The position numbers and the translations under genes were made by a program. 64,000 nucleotides of DNA. Source: Microlunatus flavus. GTDB lineage: Bacteria > Actinomycetota > Actinomycetes > Propionibacteriales > Propionibacteriaceae. Position 1 is the first letter of the stretch. Each line of letters starts with the position of its first letter. The notes beneath the pieces are model-generated. The model was not told the origin of the DNA, made no database searches, and saw nothing but the letters and a program-made list of their open reading frames with translations. The stretch spans positions 186,001 through 250,000 of the forward strand of contig NZ_FOFA01000005.1 of assembly GCF_900110855.1 (NCBI RefSeq), in the 5' to 3' direction. Below are positions 50,257 through 60,411 of the stretch, in pieces.

Positions 50257-52761
50257 GTGCCCCCGGACCGCATCGAGGTCCGGGGCGCCCGCGAGCACAA
50301 CCTCCGCGATGTTGACGTCGACCTGCCGCGCGACGCGCTGGTCGCCTTCACGGGGATCTCGGGGTCCGGCAAGTCGTCGCTGGCCTTCGCCACGATCTTC
50401 GCGGAGTCGCAGCGCCGCTACCTGGAGTCGGTCGCCCCGTACGCGCGGCGCCTGATCCAGCAGGCCGGGGTGCCGCGCGTCGACTCCGTGAACGGGCTGC
50501 CGCCGGCCGTGGCCCTGCAGCAGCAGCGCGGTGTCGGCGGCTCCCGCTCCTCGGTCGGCACGCTGACCACGCTGTCGAACACGCTGCGCATGCTGTTCTC
50601 CCGCGTCGGCACCTACCCCGACGGCGCGGAGCGGCTCGACTCCGACTCCTTCTCCGCCAACACCCCGGCGGGTGCCTGCCCCCGCTGCCACGGCGTCGGG
50701 CAGGTGTACGCGGTCAGCGAGTCCTCCGTCGTCCCGGACCCGTCGCTGAGCATCCGCCAGGGTGCGGTCGCCGCCTGGCCCGGCGCCTGGCTCGGCAAGA
50801 ACTTCCGCGACATCCTCGCCACGCTCGGTCACGACATCGACCGCCCGTGGCGCGACCTGCCGCAGGGCGACCGTGACTGGATCCTCTTCACCGACGAGCA
50901 GCCCGTCGTCACCGTGCACTCCGAGCGCGAGGCCGGACGCATCCAGCGTCCCTACCAGGGCCGGTGGACCGGCGTCCGCGCGTACGTCCTGGAGACGTTC
51001 GCCACGACGCGCTCGGCGCCCATCCGGCGCCGGCTGCGCGCCTACCTGGACGCCAGCCCCTGCCCGGTGTGCGGCGGGCGGCGGTTGCGGCCGGAGGCGC
51101 TCGCCGTCACCTTCGCCGGCCACGACATCGCCGACCTCACGGCGCTCCCCCTGGACCGGCTCGTCCCGCTGCTGCGCGACGCCGCGGCGGGGCACGACCC
51201 CGACAGCGCGGCGGGCCTGCTGCTGGGCGAGCTGCTGGGCCGCAGCGCCCTCGTGGTCGACCTGGGGCTGGGCTACCTGGCGCTCGACCGCGCCCTGCCG
51301 ACGCTGTCCTCCGGCGAGGTGCAGCGGCTCCGGCTGGCCACGCAGCTGCGCTCGGGGCTGTTCGGCGTCGTCTACGTGCTCGACGAACCGTCCGCCGGCC
51401 TGCACCCGGCCGACACCGCCGCGCTGGCGGAGGTGCTGGTCGGGCTACGCGACGCCGGCAACACCGTGCTCCTCGTCGAGCACGACCTCGACCTGGTCCG
51501 GGGGGCCGACTGGCTCGTCGACGTCGGCCCGGGCGCCGGGAGCGCCGGGGGCCGGGTGCTGCACAGCGGCCCCGTGGCCGGACTCGCCGACGTCCCCGAG
51601 TCGAAGACGCGCCGCTACCTCGACCCGGCGCACCGTCCGTCCGTCCCGGACGCGCCGCGGACGCCCACCGCGCACCTGCGGCTGGGCGGGGTGGTCACCA
51701 ACAACCTGGACGCGGTGGACGTCACGCTCCCCCTCGGCACCCTCACGGTGGTCACCGGGGTGTCCGGCGCCGGCAAGTCGAGCCTGCTCGGAGTGCTGGC
51801 GGACCTGGTGCGCGACCACCTCGGCGTGCCCGCCGACCTGCCGGACGAAGTCGTCGAGACCGGGGAGGACGCCGACCCGGACGACGAGGCGGGGCCGGGC
51901 ACCGAGGACGCGCCCGCGCCGGACGAACAGTCCCGCGCCGGCGCCCGCGCGGTCGAGGGCCTCGAGGCGGTCACCCGCCTGGTCGTCGTCGACCAGCGGC
52001 CCATCGGCCGGACGCCGCGCTCGAACCTCGCCACGTACACCGGGCTGTTCGACGCGGTGCGCTCGGCCTACGCGCGCACGCCCGAAGCCCGGCGGCGGCG
52101 CTGGAGCGCGAGCCGCTTCTCCTTCAACGTGGCGGCCGGACGGTGCCCGACCTGCAAGGGCGAGGGCTTCGTGGCCGTGCGGATGCTCTTCCTGCCGGGG
52201 TCCTACTCGCCCTGCCCCACCTGCCACGGGTCGCGCTACGCGGCGGAGACCCTCGAGGTGACCCGCGACGGGCGCAGCATCGCCGACGTGCTCGACCTCG
52301 ACGTCGAGGAGGCGGTCACCGCGCTGGCCGACATCCCGTCCGCGGTCCGCGGGCTCACGGCGCTGCGCGACGTCGGTCTCGGCTACCTCCGGCTCGGCCA
52401 GCCCGCGACGGAGCTGTCGGGTGGCGAGGCGCAGCGCATCAAGCTCGCGACCGAGCTGCAGCGCTCACGGCTCGCCGGGACGCTCTACCTCCTCGACGAG
52501 CCCACGACGGGGCTGCACCCCGCCGACGTCGAGCGGCTCCTGCGCCTGCTGCAGGGCCTGGTCGGCGGCGGGAGCACCGTCGTCGTCGTCGAGCACGACG
52601 CGGCGGTCGCGCTGGCCGCCGACTGGCTCGTGGACCTCGGGCCGGGCGGGGGCGACGCGGGCGGGCGCGTGGTCGACTCCGGCCGGCCGGCCGACGTCGC
52701 GGCCCGGGCGCTGGGGCCGACCGGTACGCACCTCGCGCGCCGGCTCACGCCGACGCGCTGA
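50257..52761 (+). CDS. UvrA paralogue, ATP-binding protein
   Basis: An 834-residue UvrA-type ABC ATPase. Two Walker A motifs (GISGSGKSS near 33, GVSGAGKSS near 501), zinc-site pairs ([35 protein letters not shown]) and two ABC signatures ([10 protein letters not shown] near 350, LSGGEAQRI near 721) are visible. It is shorter than canonical UvrA (about 950) and lacks much of the UvrB-interaction region, as in UvrA2/drug-resistance paralogues. A highly acidic insertion around residues 530-565 interrupts the second ATPase domain. It follows FKBP by 17 bases and may share its transcript. Confidence 0.88.
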   Translation: MPPDRIEVRGAREHNLRDVDVDLPRDALVAFTGISGSGKSSLAFATIFAESQRRYLESVAPYARRLIQQAGVPRVDSVNGLPPAVALQQQRGVGGSRSSVGTLTTLSNTLRMLFSRVGTYPDGAERLDSDSFSANTPAGACPRCHGVGQVYAVSESSVVPDPSLSIRQGAVAAWPGAWLGKNFRDILATLGHDIDRPWRDLPQGDRDWILFTDEQPVVTVHSEREAGRIQRPYQGRWTGVRAYVLETFATTRSAPIRRRLRAYLDASPCPVCGGRRLRPEALAVTFAGHDIADLTALPLDRLVPLLRDAAAGHDPDSAAGLLLGELLGRSALVVDLGLGYLALDRALPTLSSGEVQRLRLATQLRSGLFGVVYVLDEPSAGLHPADTAALAEVLVGLRDAGNTVLLVEHDLDLVRGADWLVDVGPGAGSAGGRVLHSGPVAGLADVPESKTRRYLDPAHRPSVPDAPRTPTAHLRLGGVVTNNLDAVDVTLPLGTLTVVTGVSGAGKSSLLGVLADLVRDHLGVPADLPDEVVETGEDADPDDEAGPGTEDAPAPDEQSRAGARAVEGLEAVTRLVVVDQRPIGRTPRSNLATYTGLFDAVRSAYARTPEARRRRWSASRFSFNVAAGRCPTCKGEGFVAVRMLFLPGSYSPCPTCHGSRYAAETLEVTRDGRSIADVLDLDVEEAVTALADIPSAVRGLTALRDVGLGYLRLGQPATELSGGEAQRIKLATELQRSRLAGTLYLLDEPTTGLHPADVERLLRLLQGLVGGGSTVVVVEHDAAVALAADWLVDLGPGGGDAGGRVVDSGRPADVAARALGPTGTHLARRLTPTR

Positions 52762-52764
52762 GCC

Positions 52765-54681
52765 TCACCAGCTGCTGCTGCCGCCTCCGCCGCCACCACC
52801 GCCGGAGAAGCCGCCACCGCCGCCGAAGGAGCTGCCGCCGCCGAAGCCGGTCCCGCTGCTGCCCGAGGTCGACGGCACCGGGGTCGCCGCCGTGCTGAGC
52901 GCGCCGGTGAGGAAGCCGGTGTTGAACGAGGCCAGGTTGAGGTTGCCGTAGTACCAGTACGGCGTGGTGTCGGGGATGCGGCCCATCGCCACGAGGTCGC
53001 CGCACACCTTGGCCCACCGGTCGGCCAGGCCGAACACGATCGCCCAGGGCAGGTAGCGCGAGAAGATGTCCTCGCCCTCCTCGAAGCGGAGCTGGTCGGC
53101 CTCGGCCGTCGCGAGGTACTTCTGGAAGCCCTCGACCTGGTCGGTCCAGGCCCGGCCCTCGGGCGTCCGCTGGCCGCGGCGCATCTTGTGGCGCACCACC
53201 GCGACGGTGATGATCACGGGCAGCAGGGCCGCCGCGAGCAGCAGCGCCCAGAGCCCGGCGTGGACGATGCCGAAGAAGACGAGGAACACCAGCCCGAACC
53301 CGAGCCCCTTGGTGGCCCGGCCGGTGGGGACCTTCGTGAACCACCCCCGGGCGGCGACCTGCTGGCGCACCGCGGAGTCCAGGTCCTGGTGGGCCTGGAG
53401 CATGCTGCCCTGGGAGCCGAGGTCGACGACGGTGCCGGGCGGGTCGCCGCGGAAGATCCCGTTCAGCAGGGCCATCTCGTGCGGTGCCGTCGCGACCCGC
53501 GGGTCGAGCAGGTCCACGCGGATGTCGCGCGGGTTCTCGCTGATGATCCGCACCCCGCCGCGCACGGCCAGGTCGACCAGCGTCGCCGCCGTCTCCTTGG
53601 TGTCGATCACGCCGTCGACGAGCAGACCGGCCTCGGCGACCGGGATCTTGGGCGGCACGAACGCGACCGGGATCTGCAGGTCGGGGTCGCTCAGGACCGT
53701 CTCGACCTGCTGCCCGCCGGCCGGGAACGACCCCGGCGGCAGACCCGCGAAGCGCTGGTCGCGCCCGTTGCGGCGGTAGTAGGCGACGCCGAGCAGCGGG
53801 GCAGCGATCGCCGCTCCTCCGACCGCCACGCCCGCACCGACGACCGCAGCCGTCTCGGCCGGGGTCCGGGCGTCCGCCCGCGGCTGCAGGTCCGGCGTCA
53901 CGACGGCCACCGTCCCGGGCTTGATCTTGACGCCGATCGTCATGTTCTCGCCCGCCGGCAGCTCGTCGGTCTCGAAGACGCCCGCGTCTCCCTGCACGGT
54001 CGCGGGCTGGCTGCAGGTGTTCTGCGACGTCACGGAACCGGCGTAGCACCGCAGGTCGCCCTCGTAGGGCCCGTCGGGGACCGACGCCTTCACGCGCACC
54101 TGCGTGAAGGCCGGGTTGCCGGTCCCGGTGACGTCCCAGTAGAGCTCGTCGTAGGGCGGGCTGGCGGCCGGCGAGCTGCGCAGCGCGCCCTGGACGTCGT
54201 AGCTGATGACGTACGTCGCGGTCGGCGCCGTGACGGTCTCGCTGGCGCTGCCGATCTGCAGGGTCGTGGTGACCTCGCGGCCCTTCTGCGACGGCGTGTC
54301 CTCGCGCTGGACGTCGGTGTTCGCTCCGGTGGGGCTGGTGACCTTGATGTTGCTGACGGTGTAGACCGCGTCCTGGTCGGTGTCCTTGCCCTGCTCGGCC
54401 CACGGCTCACGGGTGACGAGGAAGCGCTTGATGCCGTGCCGGCCCGAGTCGCTGCCGAACTGCCAGACCCAGGTCTCCTTGACGGTGAGGGTCCCGCTGG
54501 GGTTGACCGTGTAGTCGACGTCGAGAGAACGGACCAGGTCCGGCGTGGCCGCGTACGCGGGGCGGGTGCCGACGACGAGGCCGGTGAGGACGGCGCCGCA
54601 GGCGAGGAGCAGCGCGAGCAGCAGCCGGCTCGCGCGACCGGGCGTCCTGGTCGGCGCCGCGACCGCCGCCCGCGTGGTCAC
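52765..54681 (-). CDS. DUF2207 exported membrane protein
   Basis: A 638-residue protein: signal sequence ([19 protein letters not shown], cleaved near AYA), an extracellular beta-rich domain of about 220 residues ([21 protein letters not shown], then [13 protein letters not shown]), a membrane segment near 270, and a cytosolic part with two adjacent helices around 455-490. The C-terminus is a Gly/Ser-rich tail ([17 protein letters not shown]) typical of DUF2207 proteins. Its GTG overlaps the smpB stop (GTGA). The family's role is not established. Confidence 0.88.
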   Translation of the reverse strand: MTTRAAVAAPTRTPGRASRLLLALLLACGAVLTGLVVGTRPAYAATPDLVRSLDVDYTVNPSGTLTVKETWVWQFGSDSGRHGIKRFLVTREPWAEQGKDTDQDAVYTVSNIKVTSPTGANTDVQREDTPSQKGREVTTTLQIGSASETVTAPTATYVISYDVQGALRSSPAASPPYDELYWDVTGTGNPAFTQVRVKASVPDGPYEGDLRCYAGSVTSQNTCSQPATVQGDAGVFETDELPAGENMTIGVKIKPGTVAVVTPDLQPRADARTPAETAAVVGAGVAVGGAAIAAPLLGVAYYRRNGRDQRFAGLPPGSFPAGGQQVETVLSDPDLQIPVAFVPPKIPVAEAGLLVDGVIDTKETAATLVDLAVRGGVRIISENPRDIRVDLLDPRVATAPHEMALLNGIFRGDPPGTVVDLGSQGSMLQAHQDLDSAVRQQVAARGWFTKVPTGRATKGLGFGLVFLVFFGIVHAGLWALLLAAALLPVIITVAVVRHKMRRGQRTPEGRAWTDQVEGFQKYLATAEADQLRFEEGEDIFSRYLPWAIVFGLADRWAKVCGDLVAMGRIPDTTPYWYYGNLNLASFNTGFLTGALSTAATPVPSTSGSSGTGFGGGSSFGGGGGFSGGGGGGGGSSSW

Positions 54682-55157
54682 CGGTTCCGCCGGTTCCGTG
54701 CGGCCAGGGCGCGCTCGGCCTCGCGCCGGCCCTCGCGCTCGGCGAGGGCGTGGCGCTTGTCGTACTCGCGCTTGCCGGTGCCCAGGGCCAGCTCGACCTT
54801 GGCGTAGCCGTCGTTGAAGTACAGCGACAGCGGGATGAGTGTCGCGGCGCCGGTGGAGCCGAGCTCACGGGCGATCTTGTCGATCTCGCGACGGTTCAGC
54901 AGGAGCTTGCGCGTACGCCGGGCCGTGTGGTTGGTCCAGGTGCCGTGGCTGTACTCGGGGATGTTCGCGCCGCGCAGCCACACCTCGCCGTCGTCGAGGG
55001 TCGCGTAGGCATCGGTCAGGTTGGCGTGGCCGGCGCGCAGGGACTTGACCTCGGTCCCGCTCAGGACGAGGCCCGCCTCCCACGTGTCGTGGATGGTGTA
55101 GTCGTGGCGCGCCTTCTTGTTCGACGCGACGACGCTGCGACCCTTCTCCTTCGGCAT
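54678..55157 (-). CDS. smpB: SsrA-binding protein SmpB
   Basis: A 159-residue RNA-binding protein starting [20 protein letters not shown], with the OB-fold blocks [35 protein letters not shown] and [18 protein letters not shown] and the basic C-terminal tail [16 protein letters not shown] that inserts into the ribosomal mRNA channel. It carries tmRNA to stalled ribosomes. ATG 55157 matches the usual family start; ATG 55166 is nine bases upstream. The gene overlaps the DUF2207 gene by four bases. Confidence 0.97.
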   Translation of the reverse strand: MPKEKGRSVVASNKKARHDYTIHDTWEAGLVLSGTEVKSLRAGHANLTDAYATLDDGEVWLRGANIPEYSHGTWTNHTARRTRKLLLNRREIDKIARELGSTGAATLIPLSLYFNDGYAKVELALGTGKREYDKRHALAEREGRREAERALAARNRRNR

Positions 55158-55244
55158 GGGACCCATTGTCCCTGCTCGCGGGGTCGCTCGCGGTCCCGCC
55201 CCGCCCCCGTCACCGGAGGCGGGGCGAGTGGGCTCAGCCCAGGG

Positions 55245-56294
55245 TCATGCGCCCAGCGTCGCGGTGTCGATGACGAAGCGGTAGCGGACGTCGCTGGCGA
55301 CGACCCGGTCCCACGCCTCGTTGACCTTGTCGGCGCTGATGACCTCGATCTCGGCACCCAGGCCGTGCTCGGCGCAGAAGTCGAGCATCTCCTGGGTCTC
55401 GGGGATGCCACCGATGCTGGAGCCGGCCAGGCTGCGCCGGCCGGGGAGCAGCGAGAACGCCTTGACCGACATCGGGTGCTCCGGGGCCCCGACCTCGACC
55501 AGGGTGCCGTCGACGCGGAGCAGGCTCATGTAGGCATCGAGGTCGAGGTTCGCCGAGACGGTGTTGACGATGAGGTCGAACGAGCCGGCGAGCTGCTCGA
55601 AGGTGTCGGGGTCGCTCGTCGCGAAGTAGTGGTCGGCGCCGAGGCGCAGGCCGTCCTCCTGCTTCTTGAGCGACTGGCTGAGCACCGTGACCTCCGCGCC
55701 CATGGCGTGGGCGATCTTGACCCCCATGTGGCCGAGGCCGCCGAGCCCGATGATGGCCACCTTCTTGCCGGGGCCCGCCTGCCAGTGGTTCAGCGGCGAG
55801 TAGAGGGTGATGCCGGCGCACAGCAGCGGAGCCGCCTCGTCCAGCTCGATGCCCTCGGGGATGCGCAGCGCGAAGTCCTCCTCGACGACGATGTGCGTCG
55901 AGTAGCCGCCCGCGGTCGGCTTGCCGTCGCGGCCGACGCCGCCGTAGGTGCCGATGTTGCCGTTGAGGCAGTACTGCTCCAGGCCGCGCTGGCAGCTGTC
56001 GCACTCGCGGCAGGAGTCGACGAGGCAGCCGACGCCGACCCGGTCGCCGACCTTGTGCTTGCTGACGTCGGAGCCGACCTCGGCCACGACGCCGGCGATC
56101 TCGTGGCCGACGACGATCGGCCAGCCGGCGTCGCCCCACTCGCCGCGCGCGGTGTGGATGTCGGAGTGGCAGATGCCGGCGAACTTGATGTCGATCAGGA
56201 TCTCGGTGGGGCCGACGTCGCGGCGCTCGATCGTGGTCGGCTGGAGCGGCTCGGTCGCGCTGGGGGCGGCGTAGGCGTGCACGGTCAACGGCAT
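55245..56294 (-). CDS. Zinc-dependent NAD(P) alcohol dehydrogenase
   Basis: A 349-residue medium-chain dehydrogenase. The catalytic zinc ligands are in GICHSDIHT and GHEIAGVV, and the structural zinc Cys set in [15 protein letters not shown]. The cofactor fold is [21 protein letters not shown]. The SLAGSSIGG and [16 protein letters not shown] blocks fit the cinnamyl-alcohol/YahK-type NADPH aldehyde reductase group, active on a broad range of aldehydes. It lies between smpB and the M23 gene as a separate leftward unit. Confidence 0.92.
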   Translation of the reverse strand: MPLTVHAYAAPSATEPLQPTTIERRDVGPTEILIDIKFAGICHSDIHTARGEWGDAGWPIVVGHEIAGVVAEVGSDVSKHKVGDRVGVGCLVDSCRECDSCQRGLEQYCLNGNIGTYGGVGRDGKPTAGGYSTHIVVEEDFALRIPEGIELDEAAPLLCAGITLYSPLNHWQAGPGKKVAIIGLGGLGHMGVKIAHAMGAEVTVLSQSLKKQEDGLRLGADHYFATSDPDTFEQLAGSFDLIVNTVSANLDLDAYMSLLRVDGTLVEVGAPEHPMSVKAFSLLPGRRSLAGSSIGGIPETQEMLDFCAEHGLGAEIEVISADKVNEAWDRVVASDVRYRFVIDTATLGA

Positions 56295-56495
56295 GGAGGT
56301 TCTCCTCGTGGCTGCGGGAGGCGACGGACGACGGTCGACGGTGGGTCGACACGTGCGTCGCGCGCTCGTGGCCGGACGACGGCGTCGGTGTCCGGGGCGG
56401 GTCGCCGCCTCGAGGCGGCGCCCGGTTCATCGTAGGTGGACGCCCCGGGTGCGCACGGTGCCCGAACGGCCGACCGGCGCCGAGAACCCCGACAC

Positions 56496-56536
56496 GCCGG
56501 GGCCGGACCCGCTTCCCCTGCGGTCCGACCCCGGCG
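56496..56536 (-). terminator. GC-rich hairpin downstream of M23 gene
   Basis: CGCCGGGGCCGGACC (from 56496) can pair with GGTCCGACCCCGGCG (to 56536) with one mismatch around a 12-base loop. No T-run follows. Confidence 0.5.
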
Positions 56537-56560
56537 TGACGCACCGGGGGGTGATCTGGG

Positions 56561-56582
56561 GGCCGGGACCTGGGTCCCGGCC
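56561..56582 (-). terminator. Perfect hairpin after M23 gene
   Basis: GGCCGGGACC (56561-56570) and GGTCCCGGCC (56573-56582) form a compact stem 31 bases after the M23 stop. With the next hairpin it probably ends the ftsX/M23 region transcript. Confidence 0.55.
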
Positions 56583-56612
56583 GTGTCCGTGGGTGAGCCG
56601 GCGGCTCCCGGC

Positions 56613-58133
56613 TCAGTACCAGCTCATCGGGTTCACCATGCCGCCGTTGAGCCACACCATCAGGTGCAGGTGGCAGCCCGTCGAGTAGCCGGTGGTGCCC
56701 ACGTAGCCGATGACCTGGCCCTGCCGCACGTGCTGGCCGACGCTGACGACGTAGCGGATCGCGTGGTTGTAGCCGGTGGTGACGTACTTCCCGTCGACCC
56801 GACCGTGGTCGATCATCAGCCGGTTGCCGTAGCCCGCGTTGTAGTACTTCTCCGAGACCGTGCCGCTGTAGGCCGCGTGGATCGCCGTGCCGCACCCGGC
56901 GCCGAAGTCGGTCCCGTCGTGCAGCTTCCAGACGTGCAGCACGGGGTGGAAGCGCATGCCGTACGGCGACGTGATCGGCGCCGACACCGGGTAGATGAAG
57001 CCGTGGTGCGCGCCCGACGACGACGTGCTGGCGCTGCTGGAGGGCCGCGGCGGGGCGGAGACGCGCGGGGCGCTCGACCGGGTCGAGCGCGACGCGGACG
57101 AGGACCGCTTCGCCGACTTGGCGGCCTTCGCCTGGCGGGCCGCCTCCTTGGCCGCACGCTCCTGCTGGGCGGCGCGCCGTGCGGCCGCCGCCTTCTCGGC
57201 GGCGCGGGCCGCGGCCTTCTCCTTGGCGATCCGCACGGCGATGCGGTGCTCGACCGACGAGCGCTCCGCCGTCAGCTGCGCGTACTGCGCCTTGTCCTGA
57301 GCGACGTCCTTGGCGGCGACCTGCTGCGCGGCCTGGCGGGCGGCGACCTCGCCGGCGACGGAGGCCGACGCCGCACGGGCCCGGGCCTCGAGGTCGCGGG
57401 TGCGGGCCAGCGAGTCGGCGGCCTCCTTGCGGTCTGAGGCCACCTTGGCCTCGGCCTTGGCGAGATCGGCCTGCTTGGCCTTGAGCTGGGCCTCGAGGGC
57501 CAGGAGGTCGTCGATCTTGGACTGGGTCGTGTCGAACATCGTGGTCGCCCACTGCATGCGCGTGGCCAGGTCACCCGTGCTGGGACTGGTCAGGACCGCG
57601 ATCGGCATGAGGTTCGTCTGCTGCTGGTAGGCGCTGCGCACGATGACGCCGACCATCTGCTTCTTGGCGTCGAGCTGCTCCTGGCAGTCGAGGACGGCCG
57701 CCTTCGCCTTGGCGAGGTCGGTCTGCGCCTGCTTGAGCTTCTTGGCCAGCCGCGCGTCCTCGGACCGGGCCGCCGCCAGCTGCGACTCCGCGGCCGCCAG
57801 CTGGTCCTGGGCGACGGCGAGACGGCTCTGCGCCTCGTCGAGCCGGACGCCGGCGTTGCTGAGCGCCGCGCTCGACTCGCCGAGGTCGGCCTTGGTCCGG
57901 CTGATCTGCTGCTTGAGCTCGCTGCGGCGGTCGGTGAGGTCGTCGGCTTGCGCGGAGGCGACCAGCAAGCCGGCGCTGAGCGCGACGGCGAGGGCTCCGG
58001 TCGTCAGGACGGCAGGCAGGCGCCGCGCCCCGAGGGCACGGCTCCGCCGATGGCGGTGGTGCTGACGCTGACCGTGGACGGACAGGTCGTCAGCGTCCGG
58101 AGCGTCGGTGACGACGCGGGGAAGGTCCGGCAC
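56613..58133 (-). CDS. Coiled-coil M23 endopeptidase (LytM type)
   Basis: A 506-residue envelope protein. A basic N-terminus is followed by a signal or anchor segment (AVLTTGALAVALSAGLLVASAQA, about residues 40-62), a long coiled coil from 65 to 340 rich in Ala, Gln, Lys and Glu, and a C-terminal M23 domain. Zinc and catalytic positions are visible as KLHDGTDFG (near His404/Asp408) and CHLHLMVW (near 488). The layout resembles EnvC or RipA-like partners of FtsEX, and ftsEX is directly upstream on the same strand, so it probably cuts peptidoglycan at division. The GTG start lacks a clear ribosome site. Confidence 0.9.
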   Translation of the reverse strand: MPDLPRVVTDAPDADDLSVHGQRQHHRHRRSRALGARRLPAVLTTGALAVALSAGLLVASAQADDLTDRRSELKQQISRTKADLGESSAALSNAGVRLDEAQSRLAVAQDQLAAAESQLAAARSEDARLAKKLKQAQTDLAKAKAAVLDCQEQLDAKKQMVGVIVRSAYQQQTNLMPIAVLTSPSTGDLATRMQWATTMFDTTQSKIDDLLALEAQLKAKQADLAKAEAKVASDRKEAADSLARTRDLEARARAASASVAGEVAARQAAQQVAAKDVAQDKAQYAQLTAERSSVEHRIAVRIAKEKAAARAAEKAAAARRAAQQERAAKEAARQAKAAKSAKRSSSASRSTRSSAPRVSAPPRPSSSASTSSSGAHHGFIYPVSAPITSPYGMRFHPVLHVWKLHDGTDFGAGCGTAIHAAYSGTVSEKYYNAGYGNRLMIDHGRVDGKYVTTGYNHAIRYVVSVGQHVRQGQVIGYVGTTGYSTGCHLHLMVWLNGGMVNPMSWY

Positions 58134-58627
58134 AGCTGTCTCCCACTCGGGTCCGCCGGGAGCCTTGCTCCGACCGTTCGCGGCGGTCCGAGCAGTGACT
58201 CTCGACTTGAGATCGAGATTCTGGGGGGAATCCCGGTGTGTCGGTCGGGGTGACCGGCGGCCCGGATGTTAGGCAGACGTCAGACCCCGGTCGCAAGGCC
58301 TGACCCTCGAGTCACAGGCGTCCCAGGCGTGACTGCACATAAAGCCTTCATCGAGACTTCATCGGCGAGGTCGAGGCAGCACTGATCGGCGTTCGCGTCA
58401 AGCCCCCACGGTTCGAGAGGCCCGTCGCTGACCCTTCAGACGTGCCCGCGCCGGGTCCTCATGAGCAGCGTCGAGCAGCCCCGGGATCGACCAGTTCCCA
58501 GCCGTGCCGGCGTCGCGCCGGCCGGGTGGGACAGGCGCAGGACGACACCAGCCCCACCGCTCGGGAGCGGTGGGGCCGGAACGGGCGTACGTCGGCGGCG
58601 GGCCTCAGGGCCGCCGCGGGCGGGGAC
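58134..58627. other. Intergenic region between ftsX and M23 genes
   Basis: 494 bases without a gene, lower in GC around 58335-58370 (ATAAAGCCTTCATCGAGACT), where the M23 promoter probably lies. A hairpin after ftsX is listed separately. Confidence 0.5.
58553..58576 (-). terminator. Hairpin after ftsX
   Basis: CCCCACCGCTC (58553-58563) and GAGCGGTGGGG (58566-58576) form an 11-bp stem about 50 bases after the ftsX stop, without a T-run. It suggests that ftsEX and the M23 gene are separate transcripts. Confidence 0.6.
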
Positions 58628-59545
58628 TCAGACGCGCAGGTACTTGCGGGTGGTGACCAGCGTCGGGATCACGGCCAGCACGAGGCCGACGAGGGCCACG
58701 CCGAGCATGGCCAGCCCGGTCTGGCTCCAGCCGATCCACGGGATCGACCGGATGGCGGGCTCGGCCTTCTGCATGACGACGAAGTAGACGCCGGCCCCCA
58801 GCGTCGCGCAGGCCAGCGCGGCGCCCACGAGGGCCGAGAACACGGCCTCGAAGAGGAACGGCAGGGTGATGTAGAGGTTGCTCGCCCCGACCAGCCGCAT
58901 GATGCCGATCTCGCGTCGTCGCGCGAACGCGGCGAGCCGGATCGTGTTGCCGATCTGCAGCGCGGCGGCGATGAGCAGCAGCGCGGAGGCGACGATCGTC
59001 CCCCACTGCACGAAGTTGAGCGCCTTGAAGAACGGGTCCAGGTACTGGCGCAGGTCCTGGACCTTCTGCACGCCTCGCAACCCCTGGACCGAGGTGACGA
59101 CGCCCTGGTACTCCTCGGGGTTCTTGAGCTTGACCCGGAAGGACTCCTGCATCTGGTCGACGGTCAGCGAGTCACGGATCGGGCTGCCGGCGTACGCGCG
59201 CTGGAACTCGTCGTACGCCATCTGCTTGGTCTCGAAGTATACGCCGTCGGCGGCCACCTCGGGGTTGGACAGCAGCGTCTGCTGGATGACCTGCTTCTGC
59301 GCGTCGGTCGCGTCGGTGCCCGGGTCGCAGTTGTCGCCCGAGACGTCGGCGGTGCACAGGAAGATCGAGATCTCGATCTTGTCGTACCAGCGGCCCTTCA
59401 TGAGGTCGACCTGCTGGTTGGCCAGCAGCCCCGCGCCGAACAGCGACAGGGACACCCACATGGTCATGATGACCGCGAGGGTCATCGTCAGGTTCTGGCG
59501 GAGGCCGGCGCCGGTCTCGGAGAAGATGTGGCGGAAACGCATCAA
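58628..59545 (-). CDS. ftsX: Cell division protein FtsX
   Basis: A 305-residue membrane protein with four helices: one near residue 20-45 (LTMTLAVIMTMWVSLSLFGAGLL), a large extracellular loop to about 175, and three near the C-terminus (WGTIVASALLLIAAALQIG, EAVFSALVGAALACATLGAG, AMLGVALVGLVLAVIPTLV). RRREIGIMRLVGAS is the conserved FtsX cytoplasmic motif. It pairs with FtsE and activates periplasmic-side cell-wall hydrolases through its large loop. It begins 16 bases after ftsE. Confidence 0.96.
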   Translation of the reverse strand: MMRFRHIFSETGAGLRQNLTMTLAVIMTMWVSLSLFGAGLLANQQVDLMKGRWYDKIEISIFLCTADVSGDNCDPGTDATDAQKQVIQQTLLSNPEVAADGVYFETKQMAYDEFQRAYAGSPIRDSLTVDQMQESFRVKLKNPEEYQGVVTSVQGLRGVQKVQDLRQYLDPFFKALNFVQWGTIVASALLLIAAALQIGNTIRLAAFARRREIGIMRLVGASNLYITLPFLFEAVFSALVGAALACATLGAGVYFVVMQKAEPAIRSIPWIGWSQTGLAMLGVALVGLVLAVIPTLVTTRKYLRV

Positions 59546-59561
59546 CGGTCCTTACTGGGGC

Positions 59562-60248
59562 TCACTGGTAGCCGTAGACGCCGCGGCTCTGGTCGCGCAC
59601 GACCTCGCCGTCGTCGAGCTCGATCACGCGCTTGCGCATCTGGTCGACGATCGTCGAGTCGTGCGTCGCCATGAGGACGGTCGTGTTCGCACGGTTGATG
59701 CGGTCGAGCAGCTTCATGATGCCGATGCTCGTGGCCGGGTCGAGGTTTCCGGTCGGCTCGTCGGCGATGAGGATCATCGGCCGGTTGACGAACGCGCGGG
59801 CGATCGCGACGCGCTGCTGCTCGCCGCCGGACAGCTCCTCGGGCAGCCGGCCGCCCTTGCCGTCGAGACCGACGAGCTCGAGCACCTCGGGCACGACCCG
59901 CTTGATCGTGGACGGGGGCTTGCCGATCACCTGCAGGGCGAACGCGACGTTCTCGGTGACGGTCTTGTTGGGCAGCAGCCGGAAGTCCTGGAACACCGTG
60001 CCGATCTGGCGGCGCATGGCGGGGATCTTCCAGCTGTGCAGCTTGCCGAGGTCGCGGCCGGCCACGAAGACCTTGCCGCGGGTGGCGCGCTGCTCGCGAA
60101 GGATGAGGCGCAGGAAGGTCGACTTGCCCGACCCTGACGCCCCGACGAGGAAGACGAACTCGCCCTTGTCGATGTCGACGTTGACGCGGTCCAGCGCGGC
60201 GCGGCGCTGGCCGTCGTAGGTCTTGGAGACGCTCTCGAAACGGATCAC
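59562..60248 (-). CDS. ftsE: Cell division ATP-binding protein FtsE
   Basis: A 228-residue ABC ATPase. Walker [10 protein letters not shown] (near 36), Q-loop [12 protein letters not shown], signature [14 protein letters not shown] (near 138), Walker [13 protein letters not shown] (near 160) and the switch His in MATHDSTI are all present. The [20 protein letters not shown] start is typical. With FtsX it forms a mechanotransmission complex for septal cell-wall cleavage. It lies between prfB and ftsX, the usual actinobacterial order. Confidence 0.97.
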   Translation of the reverse strand: MIRFESVSKTYDGQRRAALDRVNVDIDKGEFVFLVGASGSGKSTFLRLILREQRATRGKVFVAGRDLGKLHSWKIPAMRRQIGTVFQDFRLLPNKTVTENVAFALQVIGKPPSTIKRVVPEVLELVGLDGKGGRLPEELSGGEQQRVAIARAFVNRPMILIADEPTGNLDPATSIGIMKLLDRINRANTTVLMATHDSTIVDQMRKRVIELDDGEVVRDQSRGVYGYQ

Positions 60249-60411
60249 TGGCTGGGTCCCGGCCGGGTAGGAGACTCCGTCCCAGCCTCACGCTGGGCCA
60301 GACGGCCGCGTCCACTGTAGGTGAGCGCGAGGCCCGCCCGGCTCAGGCGAGGACGAGGCGCGCCGCCCGGACGGTGTCCGGTCCGGGTGGCGCGGGCGCG
60401 GCCGGCCGCGC

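Larger units (their letters stand above)
56295..56612. other. Intergenic region with two hairpins
   Basis: 318 bases between the M23 gene end and the dehydrogenase start. Two strong hairpins are listed separately; the part next to the dehydrogenase start is GC-rich and shows a GAGGAGAACC-like ribosome site in the minus strand (near 56300). Confidence 0.5.
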
